From the NCBI RefSeq assembly GCF_013912375.1, contig NZ_JACETV010000013.1:40966-104965 (forward strand): DNA of 64,000 nucleotides, written 5' to 3'. Origin of the DNA: Emticicia sp. BO119. GTDB lineage: Bacteria; Bacteroidota; Bacteroidia; Cytophagales; Spirosomataceae. Each line of letters starts with the position of its first letter. The first letter of the stretch is position 1. The position numbers and the translations under genes are program-made. The notes beneath the pieces were generated by a model. That model worked only from the letters and a program-made list of their open reading frames with translations. It was not told the DNA's origin and made no database searches. This document shows positions 8,570 through 15,874 of the stretch, piece by piece.

Positions 8570-8959
8570 ATGACCATGAAAATAGTAAAATACTTAATCG
8601 GGCCGGAGTTACTCTGGCTATTGGTCTTTATAGGCATAAAGTATTTTGGCAGATATAATATAAGCACACAGGGCAAATACAATGATAGTATAGAAAATAT
8701 GGCTTATGTATTACCTCTGGTTGTGATACTTGCTTGTATGAGTATCTACGGCATAGCCGTTGCACCTAAAGAATACCTGTTGATACGGATTATCATTGTG
8801 TCACTCATAGGCAGTCATTTTGTGTTCAGCTATTGTGCCGGTTCACATACTGCAGGCGGGCCGGGTGCAGGTATGATATACATTGCAGGTATCTGCTTTA
8901 CTCTTTTGCTCTTATTTATAGCCGGTTTGGTTAAACTCTTTTTCTTCTCAAATAAATGA
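8570..8959 (+). CDS. Small integral membrane protein, 129 aa
   Basis: There are four hydrophobic segments (roughly residues 8-24, 44-62, 70-86 and 100-124), with a glycine-rich loop AGGPGAGMIY between the last two. No family is recognised. The gene starts three bases after the upstream lipoprotein gene and its last four bases overlap the next gene (ATGA), so the three form one transcript. The start could be the ATG at 8576 rather than 8570; both give nearly the same protein. Confidence 0.65.
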   Translation: MTMKIVKYLIGPELLWLLVFIGIKYFGRYNISTQGKYNDSIENMAYVLPLVVILACMSIYGIAVAPKEYLLIRIIIVSLIGSHFVFSYCAGSHTAGGPGAGMIYIAGICFTLLLLFIAGLVKLFFFSNK

Positions 8960-9639
8960 TTAAAAATAATTTCTACCTCATTTTCTTCGGAATATTCTCT
9001 TTCGTTGCTACCATTATGGGGACAGTGGCTTATTTCAGCTATAAGAAAGCACATAAGCTTTTACATGAGGGCGTAAAGACAACAGCCATAGTAGAAGGCG
9101 GCTTTGCGGATAATAAAGGCCATATCCGCTATAAGTTGGTGTATTTTGATAATCAGCAGAACTCTCATACCTATTGGTTAGAAAAACAAAGCTGGACAAA
9201 TCCCTTAAATTACGGAGATAAAGTACCTGTTTATTATTCACCCCATAAACCTGATGAAGCAACCGGAGGAGGCATGGATGCCTGGTTTGTAACGATTCTG
9301 CTAAGTTTGTTTTTCTTTGTGTTCGGGCTGATAGGATATATAGGCCTGACCCGGCAATTGTTCTCTCTCAGTCAGAAAAAGCATCTGCAAAAGTGGGGAA
9401 TAAGTATTAGTGCTCACGTAGATGATGTATATAAAAATTATAGCATACGCGTTAATAACGAGAGTCCGTATATTATACGCAGTACCTATAAATCGCCTTC
9501 TGATAACAAGATATATATCTTCTATAGTAACCCCATCTGGTTTAATCCCTTACCATATCTGAAAGATAGCATTGTTGTGAAAGTAGACCCGGATAATTAT
9601 ACACAATATATAGTAGAAACAGACTTCCTGGCCTTATAA
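8956..9639 (+). CDS. DUF3592-type membrane protein
   Basis: The 227-residue protein has an N-terminal transmembrane helix (about residues 6-27). Next comes a small beta domain of the DUF3592 type (TTAIVEGGFADNKG, then YGDKVPVYYSPHKPDEA), and a second helix around residues 110-133. A second similar beta domain follows (ISAHVDDVYKNYSIRV to DSIVVKVDPDNYTQYIV). The motif of a Y-x-P turn followed by a P-x-x-A/T segment is characteristic of the family, whose role is unknown. It is translationally coupled to the preceding gene through a four-base overlap. Confidence 0.75.
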   Translation: MIKNNFYLIFFGIFSFVATIMGTVAYFSYKKAHKLLHEGVKTTAIVEGGFADNKGHIRYKLVYFDNQQNSHTYWLEKQSWTNPLNYGDKVPVYYSPHKPDEATGGGMDAWFVTILLSLFFFVFGLIGYIGLTRQLFSLSQKKHLQKWGISISAHVDDVYKNYSIRVNNESPYIIRSTYKSPSDNKIYIFYSNPIWFNPLPYLKDSIVVKVDPDNYTQYIVETDFLAL

Positions 9640-9757
9640 AACCATTCATTTTTATTTTTCTACTATTCAATAGGCATTTTTGCGTATTCAGCCGTTTAAA
9701 TTTTAGAACCTCCTGATTATCAGTCATTTTTGTCTCATAATTATAACAAAAACAGAC

Positions 9758-10090
9758 ATGGAAACTAAAATCAGAAAACCTCACCGAAATCACAACAAGT
9801 TACTTTTCAGAGCTTCAGATAATATCGTAAGATTAGAAGCAAATATCAATTATACTACGTTTATTCTGAATGGGGGTACACAAAAAGTAATGTCCTATAC
9901 CCTGAAAGTGTATGGTACTATTTTACCTCAATCATTTGTAAGAGTCAACAGATCTTGCATTGTCAATACCAGATTCATAGCCGACCTTAATTTCGACCAT
10001 AAAACAGTAGTTTTAAAAGACGGAACAAAGATTGGTATCTCACGCAGAAGATTAGAGACTGTCCGCCAGAATATGGGGGCTGTAGCTTAA
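9758..10090 (+). CDS. Stand-alone LytTR DNA-binding protein
   Basis: Nearly the whole 110-residue protein is a LytTR domain. IVRLEANINYTTFIL covers the first strands; then come TLKVYGTILPQSFVRVNRSCIVNTRFI and a C-terminal strand pair, KTVVLKDGTKIGISRRRLETVR. This is the DNA-binding half of the AgrA/LytR response regulators, with no receiver or membrane module. It should bind imperfect direct repeats in promoters. No histidine kinase or target is adjacent, and its N-terminal 15 residues are basic and unstructured. Single-domain LytTR proteins are common in Cytophagales, where their input is usually unknown. Confidence 0.88.
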   Translation: METKIRKPHRNHNKLLFRASDNIVRLEANINYTTFILNGGTQKVMSYTLKVYGTILPQSFVRVNRSCIVNTRFIADLNFDHKTVVLKDGTKIGISRRRLETVRQNMGAVA

Positions 10091-10123
10091 AAAACGGCTG
10101 CTAAATTGCTATCCCTCACGGTT

Positions 10124-10157
10124 TTGTAGTTAAACTTAGAAAAACTGAGTATCTTTG
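10124..10157 (+). promoter_or_regulatory. Bacteroidota-type promoter of the RluA-family gene
   Basis: TTG at 10124-10126 is followed after 23 bases by TATCTTTG at 10150-10157, a perfect TAnnTTTG box, only 17 bases before the ATG at 10175. The leader would therefore be very short. Confidence 0.45.
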
Positions 10158-10174
10158 TGAGAAATTATAAAGAT

Positions 10175-10900
10175 ATGAAACAGCCTTTTTATGTTCTTTA
10201 CGAAGACAATCATCTTATAATTGTCAATAAAGCAGCAGGAGTTTTAGTACAAGGCGATGCTACAGGAGATAAGACTTTATCAGATTACGTAAAAGACTAC
10301 ATCAAAGAAAAATATAGTAAACCAGGCGATGTATTTTTAGGAACAGTACATCGCCTCGACCGTCCCGTAAGCGGGATCGTGGTTTTTGCTCGTACCTCAA
10401 AAGCACTTGAGCGCATGAATGAATTATTCAGAAGAAGAGACATGCAGAAAACCTATTGGGCAGTAGTAGGCAAAAAACCTGAAAAGAAAAGTGCTAAGCT
10501 GACCCATTTTTTAGTAAAAAACGAAGAGAAAAATACAGTTAAAGCTTTTGATACTGAAGTGAAAGGCTCTCAGAAAGCCGAATTGACTTACCGTTATCTG
10601 GGCGAAATCAATCACTATCATTTACTGGAGGTAAACCCTGTTACAGGTCGTCCGCATCAAATCAGAGTTCAGTTGGCCAGTATAGGCTGCCCGATCAGAG
10701 GAGATGTAAAATATGGCTACCCGAGAGCCAATCCTGAGGGTAATATCAATCTTCATGCGCGCCGTTTATATTTTGTTCATCCGGTTAAGAAAGAACCAAT
10801 CCTTATTAAAGCTCCACTGCCCGAGAATCCTTTCTGGGAAGAATTTCTGGAGCTTGAAACAGAAGAAATAAAAACAGAAAATCTGGATTTCTTGTATTAA
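10175..10900 (+). CDS. RluA-family RNA pseudouridine synthase
   Basis: Starting at ATG 10175 (MKQPFYVLYEDNHLIIVNKAAG), the 241-residue protein matches RluA-type uridine isomerases without an S4 domain. The catalytic motif is TVHRLDRPVSGIVVFA (Asp near residue 61), and VTGRPHQIRVQLAS lies near residue 165. It modifies uridines in rRNA or tRNA; the site cannot be told from sequence, so no rlu symbol is given. A GTG six codons upstream falls inside the -7 box and is unlikely to be the start. The last codons and the stop form part of the terminator hairpin that follows. Confidence 0.9.
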   Translation: MKQPFYVLYEDNHLIIVNKAAGVLVQGDATGDKTLSDYVKDYIKEKYSKPGDVFLGTVHRLDRPVSGIVVFARTSKALERMNELFRRRDMQKTYWAVVGKKPEKKSAKLTHFLVKNEEKNTVKAFDTEVKGSQKAELTYRYLGEINHYHLLEVNPVTGRPHQIRVQLASIGCPIRGDVKYGYPRANPEGNINLHARRLYFVHPVKKEPILIKAPLPENPFWEEFLELETEEIKTENLDFLY

Positions 10901-10916
10901 GAAATCCAGATTTTTT
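10878..10916 (+). terminator. Strong terminator built into the 3' end of the pseudouridine synthase gene
   Basis: AAAATCTGGATTTCTT (10878-10893) pairs perfectly over 16 bases with AAGAAATCCAGATTTT (10899-10914). The loop is five bases and the T run continues to 10916. The stop codon at 10898-10900 spans the loop and the second arm. Confidence 0.85.
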
Positions 10917-10987
10917 GCTTATTTAACGCTTCATTGACAATATTTTCGTAATTTGTTCGCCTCAATCAACCCCTTAATCTATTCAAA

Positions 10988-11926
10988 ATGAATCGTAGAA
11001 ACTTTCTTTCAAAGAGTGCTATGGCAGCAGGTGCTTCTGCTTTGCCGATTGGCACTGCTTTAGCATCTGAGACACAACAAGACTTCCCTAAAACTACTTC
11101 AGCCGATAAATTTAAACTCTTATACGCTCCTCATTTCGGTATGTTCGAGAACTCTGCCGGAAAAGACCTTGTTGACCAGCTGAAATTTATGGCCGATAAT
11201 GGCTTTATGGCATTAGAAGATAATGGTATGCTGGGCCGTCCGGTTGATGAACAAAAGAAGATAGGCGAGACCCTGGCAAAACTGAATATGAAAATGGGCG
11301 TTTTTGTGATTGATGGTGGCGACAACTGGAAGACATCTTTAGCGACAGGAAAGAAAGAGTTTTTAGAGAATTTCCTGAAAACCTGCCGCACATCTGTTGA
11401 AGTAGCCAAGCGTGTCAATGCCAGATGGGCAACGGTTGTGCCAGGATTTTTTGAAAGAAGATTACCCATAGGTATTCAAACTGCCAATGTCATTGATGCC
11501 CTGCGTCGTGCCTGCGATATTCTGGAGCCTCATAACCTGACTATGGTATTAGAGCCTCTAAGCGATACACCTGAATTATTTCTGCGTAATTCAGACCAGA
11601 CTTTTATGATTTGCAAGGCTGTTAACAGCCCATCATGTAAGATTTTATTTGATATGTGGCATATGCAACGCAATGAAGGCCGTATGACACAGAATATGGA
11701 CTGGTGCTGGGACGAAATCGGATATTTTCAGATAGGCGATGAGCCGGGGCGCAATGAACCAACTACCGGAGAGATAAACTATAAAAGCCTGTTCAAACAT
11801 ATCTACGAAAAATCTAAAGCAAAGAATCAGGAGTTTATCATGGGTATGGAACATGGCAATGCCTACAAAGGTGCAGAAGGAGAGAAGAAACTAATAGAGG
11901 CTTATAAATGGAGTGATAATTTTTAA
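10988..11926 (+). CDS. Tat-exported TIM-barrel protein (sugar isomerase / hydroxypyruvate isomerase family)
   Basis: A twin-arginine signal (MNRRNFLSKSAMAAGASALP) precedes a xylose-isomerase-like TIM barrel of about 285 residues. Barrel features include a metal-binding glutamate in LTMVLEPLSD (about residue 195), ILFDMWHMQRNEG near residue 220, and a late glutamate in FIMGMEHGNA near residue 290. This is the hydroxypyruvate isomerase/Hyi-like or sugar-phosphate isomerase-epimerase superfamily. In Bacteroidota such Tat-exported members often belong to sugar utilisation, but nothing nearby shows a substrate. A terminator follows directly, so the gene is monocistronic. Confidence 0.87.
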   Translation: MNRRNFLSKSAMAAGASALPIGTALASETQQDFPKTTSADKFKLLYAPHFGMFENSAGKDLVDQLKFMADNGFMALEDNGMLGRPVDEQKKIGETLAKLNMKMGVFVIDGGDNWKTSLATGKKEFLENFLKTCRTSVEVAKRVNARWATVVPGFFERRLPIGIQTANVIDALRRACDILEPHNLTMVLEPLSDTPELFLRNSDQTFMICKAVNSPSCKILFDMWHMQRNEGRMTQNMDWCWDEIGYFQIGDEPGRNEPTTGEINYKSLFKHIYEKSKAKNQEFIMGMEHGNAYKGAEGEKKLIEAYKWSDNF

Positions 11927-11956
11927 AATGCTATTCAGATAGTTTAAACAAAAATT

Positions 11957-11990
11957 AAGGTATCAGGGTTTTCGGCTGATACCTTTTTTA
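11957..11990 (+). terminator. Rho-independent terminator after the TIM-barrel gene
   Basis: AAGGTATCAG (11957-11966) pairs with CTGATACCTT (11976-11985), followed by T residues. Confidence 0.8.
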
Positions 11991-12026
11991 TTATTTGTAC
12001 TAAACAATACTAAACAAGATCCCAAA

Positions 12027-12060
12027 TAAAAAGGTCTTATCCGAATGAACGAATAAGACC
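12027..12060 (-). terminator. Terminator of the 57-aa lipoprotein gene
   Basis: On the minus strand, GGTCTTATTCG (complement of 12050-12060) pairs with CGGATAAGACC (complement of 12033-12043, with one G-U pair). It is followed by TTTTTATTT. Confidence 0.75.
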
Positions 12061-12085
12061 CTTCTATTATCTGATTAAGTATTAA

Positions 12086-12259
12086 TTACTTAGTTGAATC
12101 AGCAGCCATTGAATCAGCAGCCATTGTTGTATCAGGAGTCATAACTGAAGTAGCAGTTGAATCTACAGCTGTAGAGTCAGTAGCAGTTTCAGTTTTAGAT
12201 GTACAAGCGGCCAAAGAAGCCATACCAGCTACGAATAAGATTGCAAATACTTTTTTCAT
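12086..12259 (-). CDS. Very small lipoprotein with DST/MAADS repeats, 57 aa
   Basis: The minus-strand frame from the ATG at 12257-12259 to the TAA at 12086-12088 encodes 57 residues. It begins MKKVFAILFVAGMASLAAC, a textbook lipoprotein signal with lipobox LAAC (Cys19). The mature 39 residues are low-complexity: Thr/Ser/Ala/Asp with repeated DSTA and MAADS units, and no hydrophobic core. It has its own promoter-like element and its own terminator, so it is a real monocistronic gene. It may be an abundant surface or periplasmic spacer lipoprotein, but the function is unknown. Confidence 0.8.
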   Translation of the reverse strand: MKKVFAILFVAGMASLAACTSKTETATDSTAVDSTATSVMTPDTTMAADSMAADSTK

Positions 12260-12294
12260 TTCTTTATGTTGTTTTTAAGGTTTGAAACGCATTG

Positions 12295-12326
12295 CAAATT
12301 TAAGTTTATTTTAAGATACGATGCAA
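12295..12326 (-). promoter_or_regulatory. Promoter of the 57-aa lipoprotein gene
   Basis: On the minus strand, TTG (complement of 12324-12326) is followed after 21 bases by TAAATTTG (complement of 12295-12302), a perfect TAnnTTTG -7 box about 35 bases before the start codon. Confidence 0.5.
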
Positions 12327-12402
12327 GCATTTCTTAAATTTTTTTTAAAATTACCTTAAATACGTCTTAATAAAGCAATAGAATCTTGAAATTGTCCAAT
12401 TT

Positions 12403-12903
12403 TTAGCGGGGATTTCGGGTTTTGAGTTTGTCATAAATTCCTGTACTTCTAAAGGTAAGAAATTTGTGACCGAAATAATTGGCAAGAAAACTAAAGCCCA
12501 TACCCACTACATGAGAACTTTTTTCACGGACAAAAAGAGAGTATTGAGAAAAATATTTGTTAGCTACATGGTCGAAAGTAAGAGAAGAAACCCCTACCTG
12601 TATGCCCCAGGCCACCAGTGCAATAATCAGAAACTTCACAGATTCCCGGCGTGTATTGCCTGATTCTTTGGCAGAAAAGGCAAAAACTTTAGCAGGAATA
12701 AAACTCACAACTGTGGCGGTCAGATACCCGGCAGAAACACTTAGATTAAATGCAGGCTTGTCAGCAAAGCCCAGATAGAGAAAAAGAGATTTATAAGGGA
12801 TTTGTGTGATAAAGTTTGTGCCGGCACCTAATATAGCTGTAAGGAAAAAAGAAATAAAACTTCTTAATTCCTTATTCCTGATTTTTTCTAATATTTTTAA
12901 CAA
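12403..12903 (-). CDS. GtrA-like four-helix membrane protein
   Basis: The 166-residue protein has four hydrophobic helices (about residues 15-32, 52-72, 88-106 and 128-148) with the charged RKS/FLTFRS ending of the GtrA family. GtrA proteins are thought to help flip lipid-linked sugars, and usually partner GtrB-like GT2 enzymes. A GtrB-like gene lies 7 kb away (19451-20395), but here the neighbour is nuoN, 28 bases upstream on the same strand, so it may ride on the nuo transcript. The assignment rests on size, helix layout and the C-terminal FLTF motif. Confidence 0.75.
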   Translation of the reverse strand: MLKILEKIRNKELRSFISFFLTAILGAGTNFITQIPYKSLFLYLGFADKPAFNLSVSAGYLTATVVSFIPAKVFAFSAKESGNTRRESVKFLIIALVAWGIQVGVSSLTFDHVANKYFSQYSLFVREKSSHVVGMGFSFLANYFGHKFLTFRSTGIYDKLKTRNPR

Positions 12904-12931
12904 GATTTTATGATTTAAAATATGCTCTTTA

Positions 12932-14326
12932 TCACATTAAGCTACGCAATAAATCAGGGAAAAGCCCAAGCAGAATAGAACCAAATGTTGTAATTCCTAA
13001 AATTATCTTATAAAAAGGCTTTATGCTGATTATCTCACCCTCGCTTTCTCTCATATAGGCAGCAATAATAGGTTTAAAATAATAGTAAATCCCTACAGCT
13101 GACATCAGAATAGCCACTACCAATAACCAGATATGCCCTCTGAAAGCTGCATCTGAAAATACATAGAATTTACCCCAGAAGCCTGCTGTTAAAGGTATCC
13201 CCGCCAACGAAAGCATTGAAATAGCTAAAATAAAAGCAAGGAATGGATTTCTCTTGGATAAACCATTCAATACCGTAATACTTTCGTCTGGTCGTCCATC
13301 AACTAATTTCTCTTTCGACACCGCCATCAATACACCAAAAGCACTGATAGTAGCCAAAGAATAAGCTAATGAATAAAATACGATTGAATCATCAGATTTA
13401 TTGCTCAATCCTATCACAGCCATCAGCATATATCCGGCATGAGAGATACTTGAAAACGCCAGCATACGTTTAAAACTACCCTGCGATACGGCCGTCACGT
13501 TGCTGATAATTAAACTCAGCACGGTCATTATAACCACCATTACCCACCAGAAACTATAAATAGACGAGAATGATACTTCTAATATACGATAGATAGCGGC
13601 AAATCCGGCTGTCTTTACAATGGTCGACATGAACGTTGTAAAGATAGTTGGCGCACCTTCATACACGTCAGGAGTCCAGAAATGAAACGGAGCGGCAGAT
13701 ACTTTAAACAACAAACCAATTAAAAGGAACGTAACACCGACAAACAGATATACAGGTCGTCCGGCCAATTGTGTTTGCAGAATTACCGCACGGGCGGTCT
13801 CAATATTAAATGAATAATTGGCACCATATAACATAGCAATACCAAATAGCATAATACCTGTAGCAAACGACCCCATTAAGAAATATTTAAGGGCGGCTTC
13901 ATTTCCTCTCAGATTCCGCTTGTCACTTCCGGTCAGTACATACATCGAAACAGATAAAATCTCAACACCGATAAACAGCATAATCAGATTCTGGTATCCT
14001 GTCATCATAATAGCTCCAACTAACGAAAACTGTAGTATCGCAAAGTACTCAGCCGGCTGTGCATGGTCATCATCAATAAAACCTTTCGACAACCCAATAA
14101 TCAGAAAGGCAGAAAGCAGAATAATAGCTGATAACAGAATAGTGAAATTATTTACCTGCAACATATTGTTGAAGTACAAGCCCGGTTTGTTCCAGTCATA
14201 TAGATTGGCTAAAAACGCAAGTGTTACAAAAAATAAGGTAGCAGGAAGTAAGACTTTCTTAGATTTAAGAAAACCTAAGAACAGGGTAATAATTCCGGTT
14301 ATAGAAAGTACGAGTATTGGATACAT
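12932..14326 (-). CDS. nuoN: NADH-quinone oxidoreductase subunit N
   Basis: This 464-residue antiporter-like membrane subunit of complex I has about 14 helices. The proton-channel lysine segment is in LLFKVSAAPFHFWTPDVYEGAPT (about residues 205-230), and the helix with FKRMLAFSSISHAGYMLM carries the second conserved lysine. It belongs to the membrane arm that pumps protons as NADH or ferredoxin reduces quinone. It is the last nuo gene, 50 bases after nuoM. The start ATG gives a normal N-terminal helix, and length is as usual for NuoN. Confidence 0.95.
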   Translation of the reverse strand: MYPILVLSITGIITLFLGFLKSKKVLLPATLFFVTLAFLANLYDWNKPGLYFNNMLQVNNFTILLSAIILLSAFLIIGLSKGFIDDDHAQPAEYFAILQFSLVGAIMMTGYQNLIMLFIGVEILSVSMYVLTGSDKRNLRGNEAALKYFLMGSFATGIMLFGIAMLYGANYSFNIETARAVILQTQLAGRPVYLFVGVTFLLIGLLFKVSAAPFHFWTPDVYEGAPTIFTTFMSTIVKTAGFAAIYRILEVSFSSIYSFWWVMVVIMTVLSLIISNVTAVSQGSFKRMLAFSSISHAGYMLMAVIGLSNKSDDSIVFYSLAYSLATISAFGVLMAVSKEKLVDGRPDESITVLNGLSKRNPFLAFILAISMLSLAGIPLTAGFWGKFYVFSDAAFRGHIWLLVVAILMSAVGIYYYFKPIIAAYMRESEGEIISIKPFYKIILGITTFGSILLGLFPDLLRSLM

Positions 14327-14376
14327 AATATCTATTGAGCATTATCAGTTCACAACTGTCGGGTGTAAACTATTAA

Positions 14377-15825
14377 TTAAGGATGAATCAGTTGTAATAG
14401 GCTGTTAACCGCAGGTTCAGTAATTTTCAAAAATACATTCGGGAAAATACCCATCAATAAAACTACGGCAGCTATAGGCAATAAAACGGCTACTTCCGTA
14501 CCTTTTACATCCTTAAACTTGGCAGTTACCTGGTTACTTTCGCCAAACATCGAGCGTTGCATCATGCGTAGCATATATACGGCACCTAAAATAATTGTTA
14601 AACCTGCAATACCACCTAACCAGGCATTTTTATCAAATACACCTTTCAGTAATAAAAATTCTCCTACAAAACCATTAGTCAAAGGTAAGGCAACGCTCCC
14701 CAACATGATAATCATGAAATAGATACTCAATGCCGGAGTTTTTTGTGTAATACCACCCAAAGAATTTAAATCTCTCGTATTAGTGCGGTCGTACATAATT
14801 TTTATGATGAAGAACAAACCTACTGCATTGATTCCATGCGCAACCATTTGTAATAAAGCACCCTGAATACCACTTAATGTACCCGATAATACTCCTGCCG
14901 CCATCAGGCCCATATGTGCAAATGATGAATAAGCAATCAGGCGTTTGATATTGTTTTGCTGAATCGCAATAACCGAACCATAAATCAAGCCGGTTACTGA
15001 TAAAATCATGGCAATAAAACCAGAATCTGACAACCCTACCGGAGCCAACGGCAATAGGATACGGATTAACCCGTAAACCCCCATTTTCGACAACAAGCCT
15101 GATAATAACATGGTAGCCGGAGTTGGCGATTCGCTATAAGTATCCGGTTGCCATGTATGAAATGGTAATACCGGCATTTTGATAGCAAAGGCAATAAAGA
15201 ACGCCCAGAATAATAAATTCTGGCTCGCAGGCGAAATAAATTTCGCAGCTGCATATAGTTCCTGAATATTGGCTGTTGATGCTTTTATATATAGATACAC
15301 GATGGCAACCAGCATAAACAAACTTCCAAACATGGTATAAACAAACATCTTGAAAGTAATTCTTGGTGCATTTTCACCTCCCCACAAGGCCGCTAAGAAA
15401 TATACCGGTATCAGTGCTGCTTCGTAGAAAAAGTAAAACAGGAAAATATCTTTTGCCATAAAAACACCCATCAAAGCCGCTTGGGTCAATAAGATAAGCG
15501 AGTAGAAAGATTCCTGTTTTTTATAGCTAAACTTAAATGTGGAAAGAACAATCAAGGGTACTAAAAAGCCTGTCAGAGCAATCATTAAAAGGCTGATGCC
15601 ATCAATTCCTAAATGGAAATTAATTCTCAGGTCCTTCATCCAGGCATATTTGACTTCTACAACAGTTTGAGAATCAAAAGTGATAAAAGCATAAGCAGCA
15701 ATAACAAACTCTATAAGAGAAGTCAATAAAGCTACATTTTTTGATACTCCAGCATTACTACCTCTTAATGAAAACAGTAAAAGACTGCCAATAAGGGGAA
15801 TTAGTATAAGGATTAGTGCTAACAT
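14377..15825 (-). CDS. nuoM: NADH-quinone oxidoreductase subunit M
   Basis: This 482-residue Mrp-antiporter-like subunit of complex I has about 14 helices. The conserved glutamate helix is near residues 135-150 (FFYEAALIPVYFLAALWGG). The broken-helix segment is AIKMPVLPFHTWQPDTYSESPTP, and NNIKRLIAYSSFAHMGLM contains the channel lysine. It should form one of the three proton pathways of the membrane arm. It lies between nuoL and nuoN in the standard order with gaps of about 50 bases, consistent with a single transcript. Confidence 0.96.
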   Translation of the reverse strand: MLALILILIPLIGSLLLFSLRGSNAGVSKNVALLTSLIEFVIAAYAFITFDSQTVVEVKYAWMKDLRINFHLGIDGISLLMIALTGFLVPLIVLSTFKFSYKKQESFYSLILLTQAALMGVFMAKDIFLFYFFYEAALIPVYFLAALWGGENAPRITFKMFVYTMFGSLFMLVAIVYLYIKASTANIQELYAAAKFISPASQNLLFWAFFIAFAIKMPVLPFHTWQPDTYSESPTPATMLLSGLLSKMGVYGLIRILLPLAPVGLSDSGFIAMILSVTGLIYGSVIAIQQNNIKRLIAYSSFAHMGLMAAGVLSGTLSGIQGALLQMVAHGINAVGLFFIIKIMYDRTNTRDLNSLGGITQKTPALSIYFMIIMLGSVALPLTNGFVGEFLLLKGVFDKNAWLGGIAGLTIILGAVYMLRMMQRSMFGESNQVTAKFKDVKGTEVAVLLPIAAVVLLMGIFPNVFLKITEPAVNSLLQLIHP

Positions 15826-15874
15826 CCGTTATTATTTTTAAATTTTTAAGTCGTAATGTTCGGTTGGATTCGTA

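Noticed and set aside
13818..14408. A 196-codon plus-strand frame opposite nuoN and nuoM
   Set aside because: It lies antisense over a well-conserved complex I gene. Its sequence has no family likeness and arises from the reverse of membrane-helix codons.
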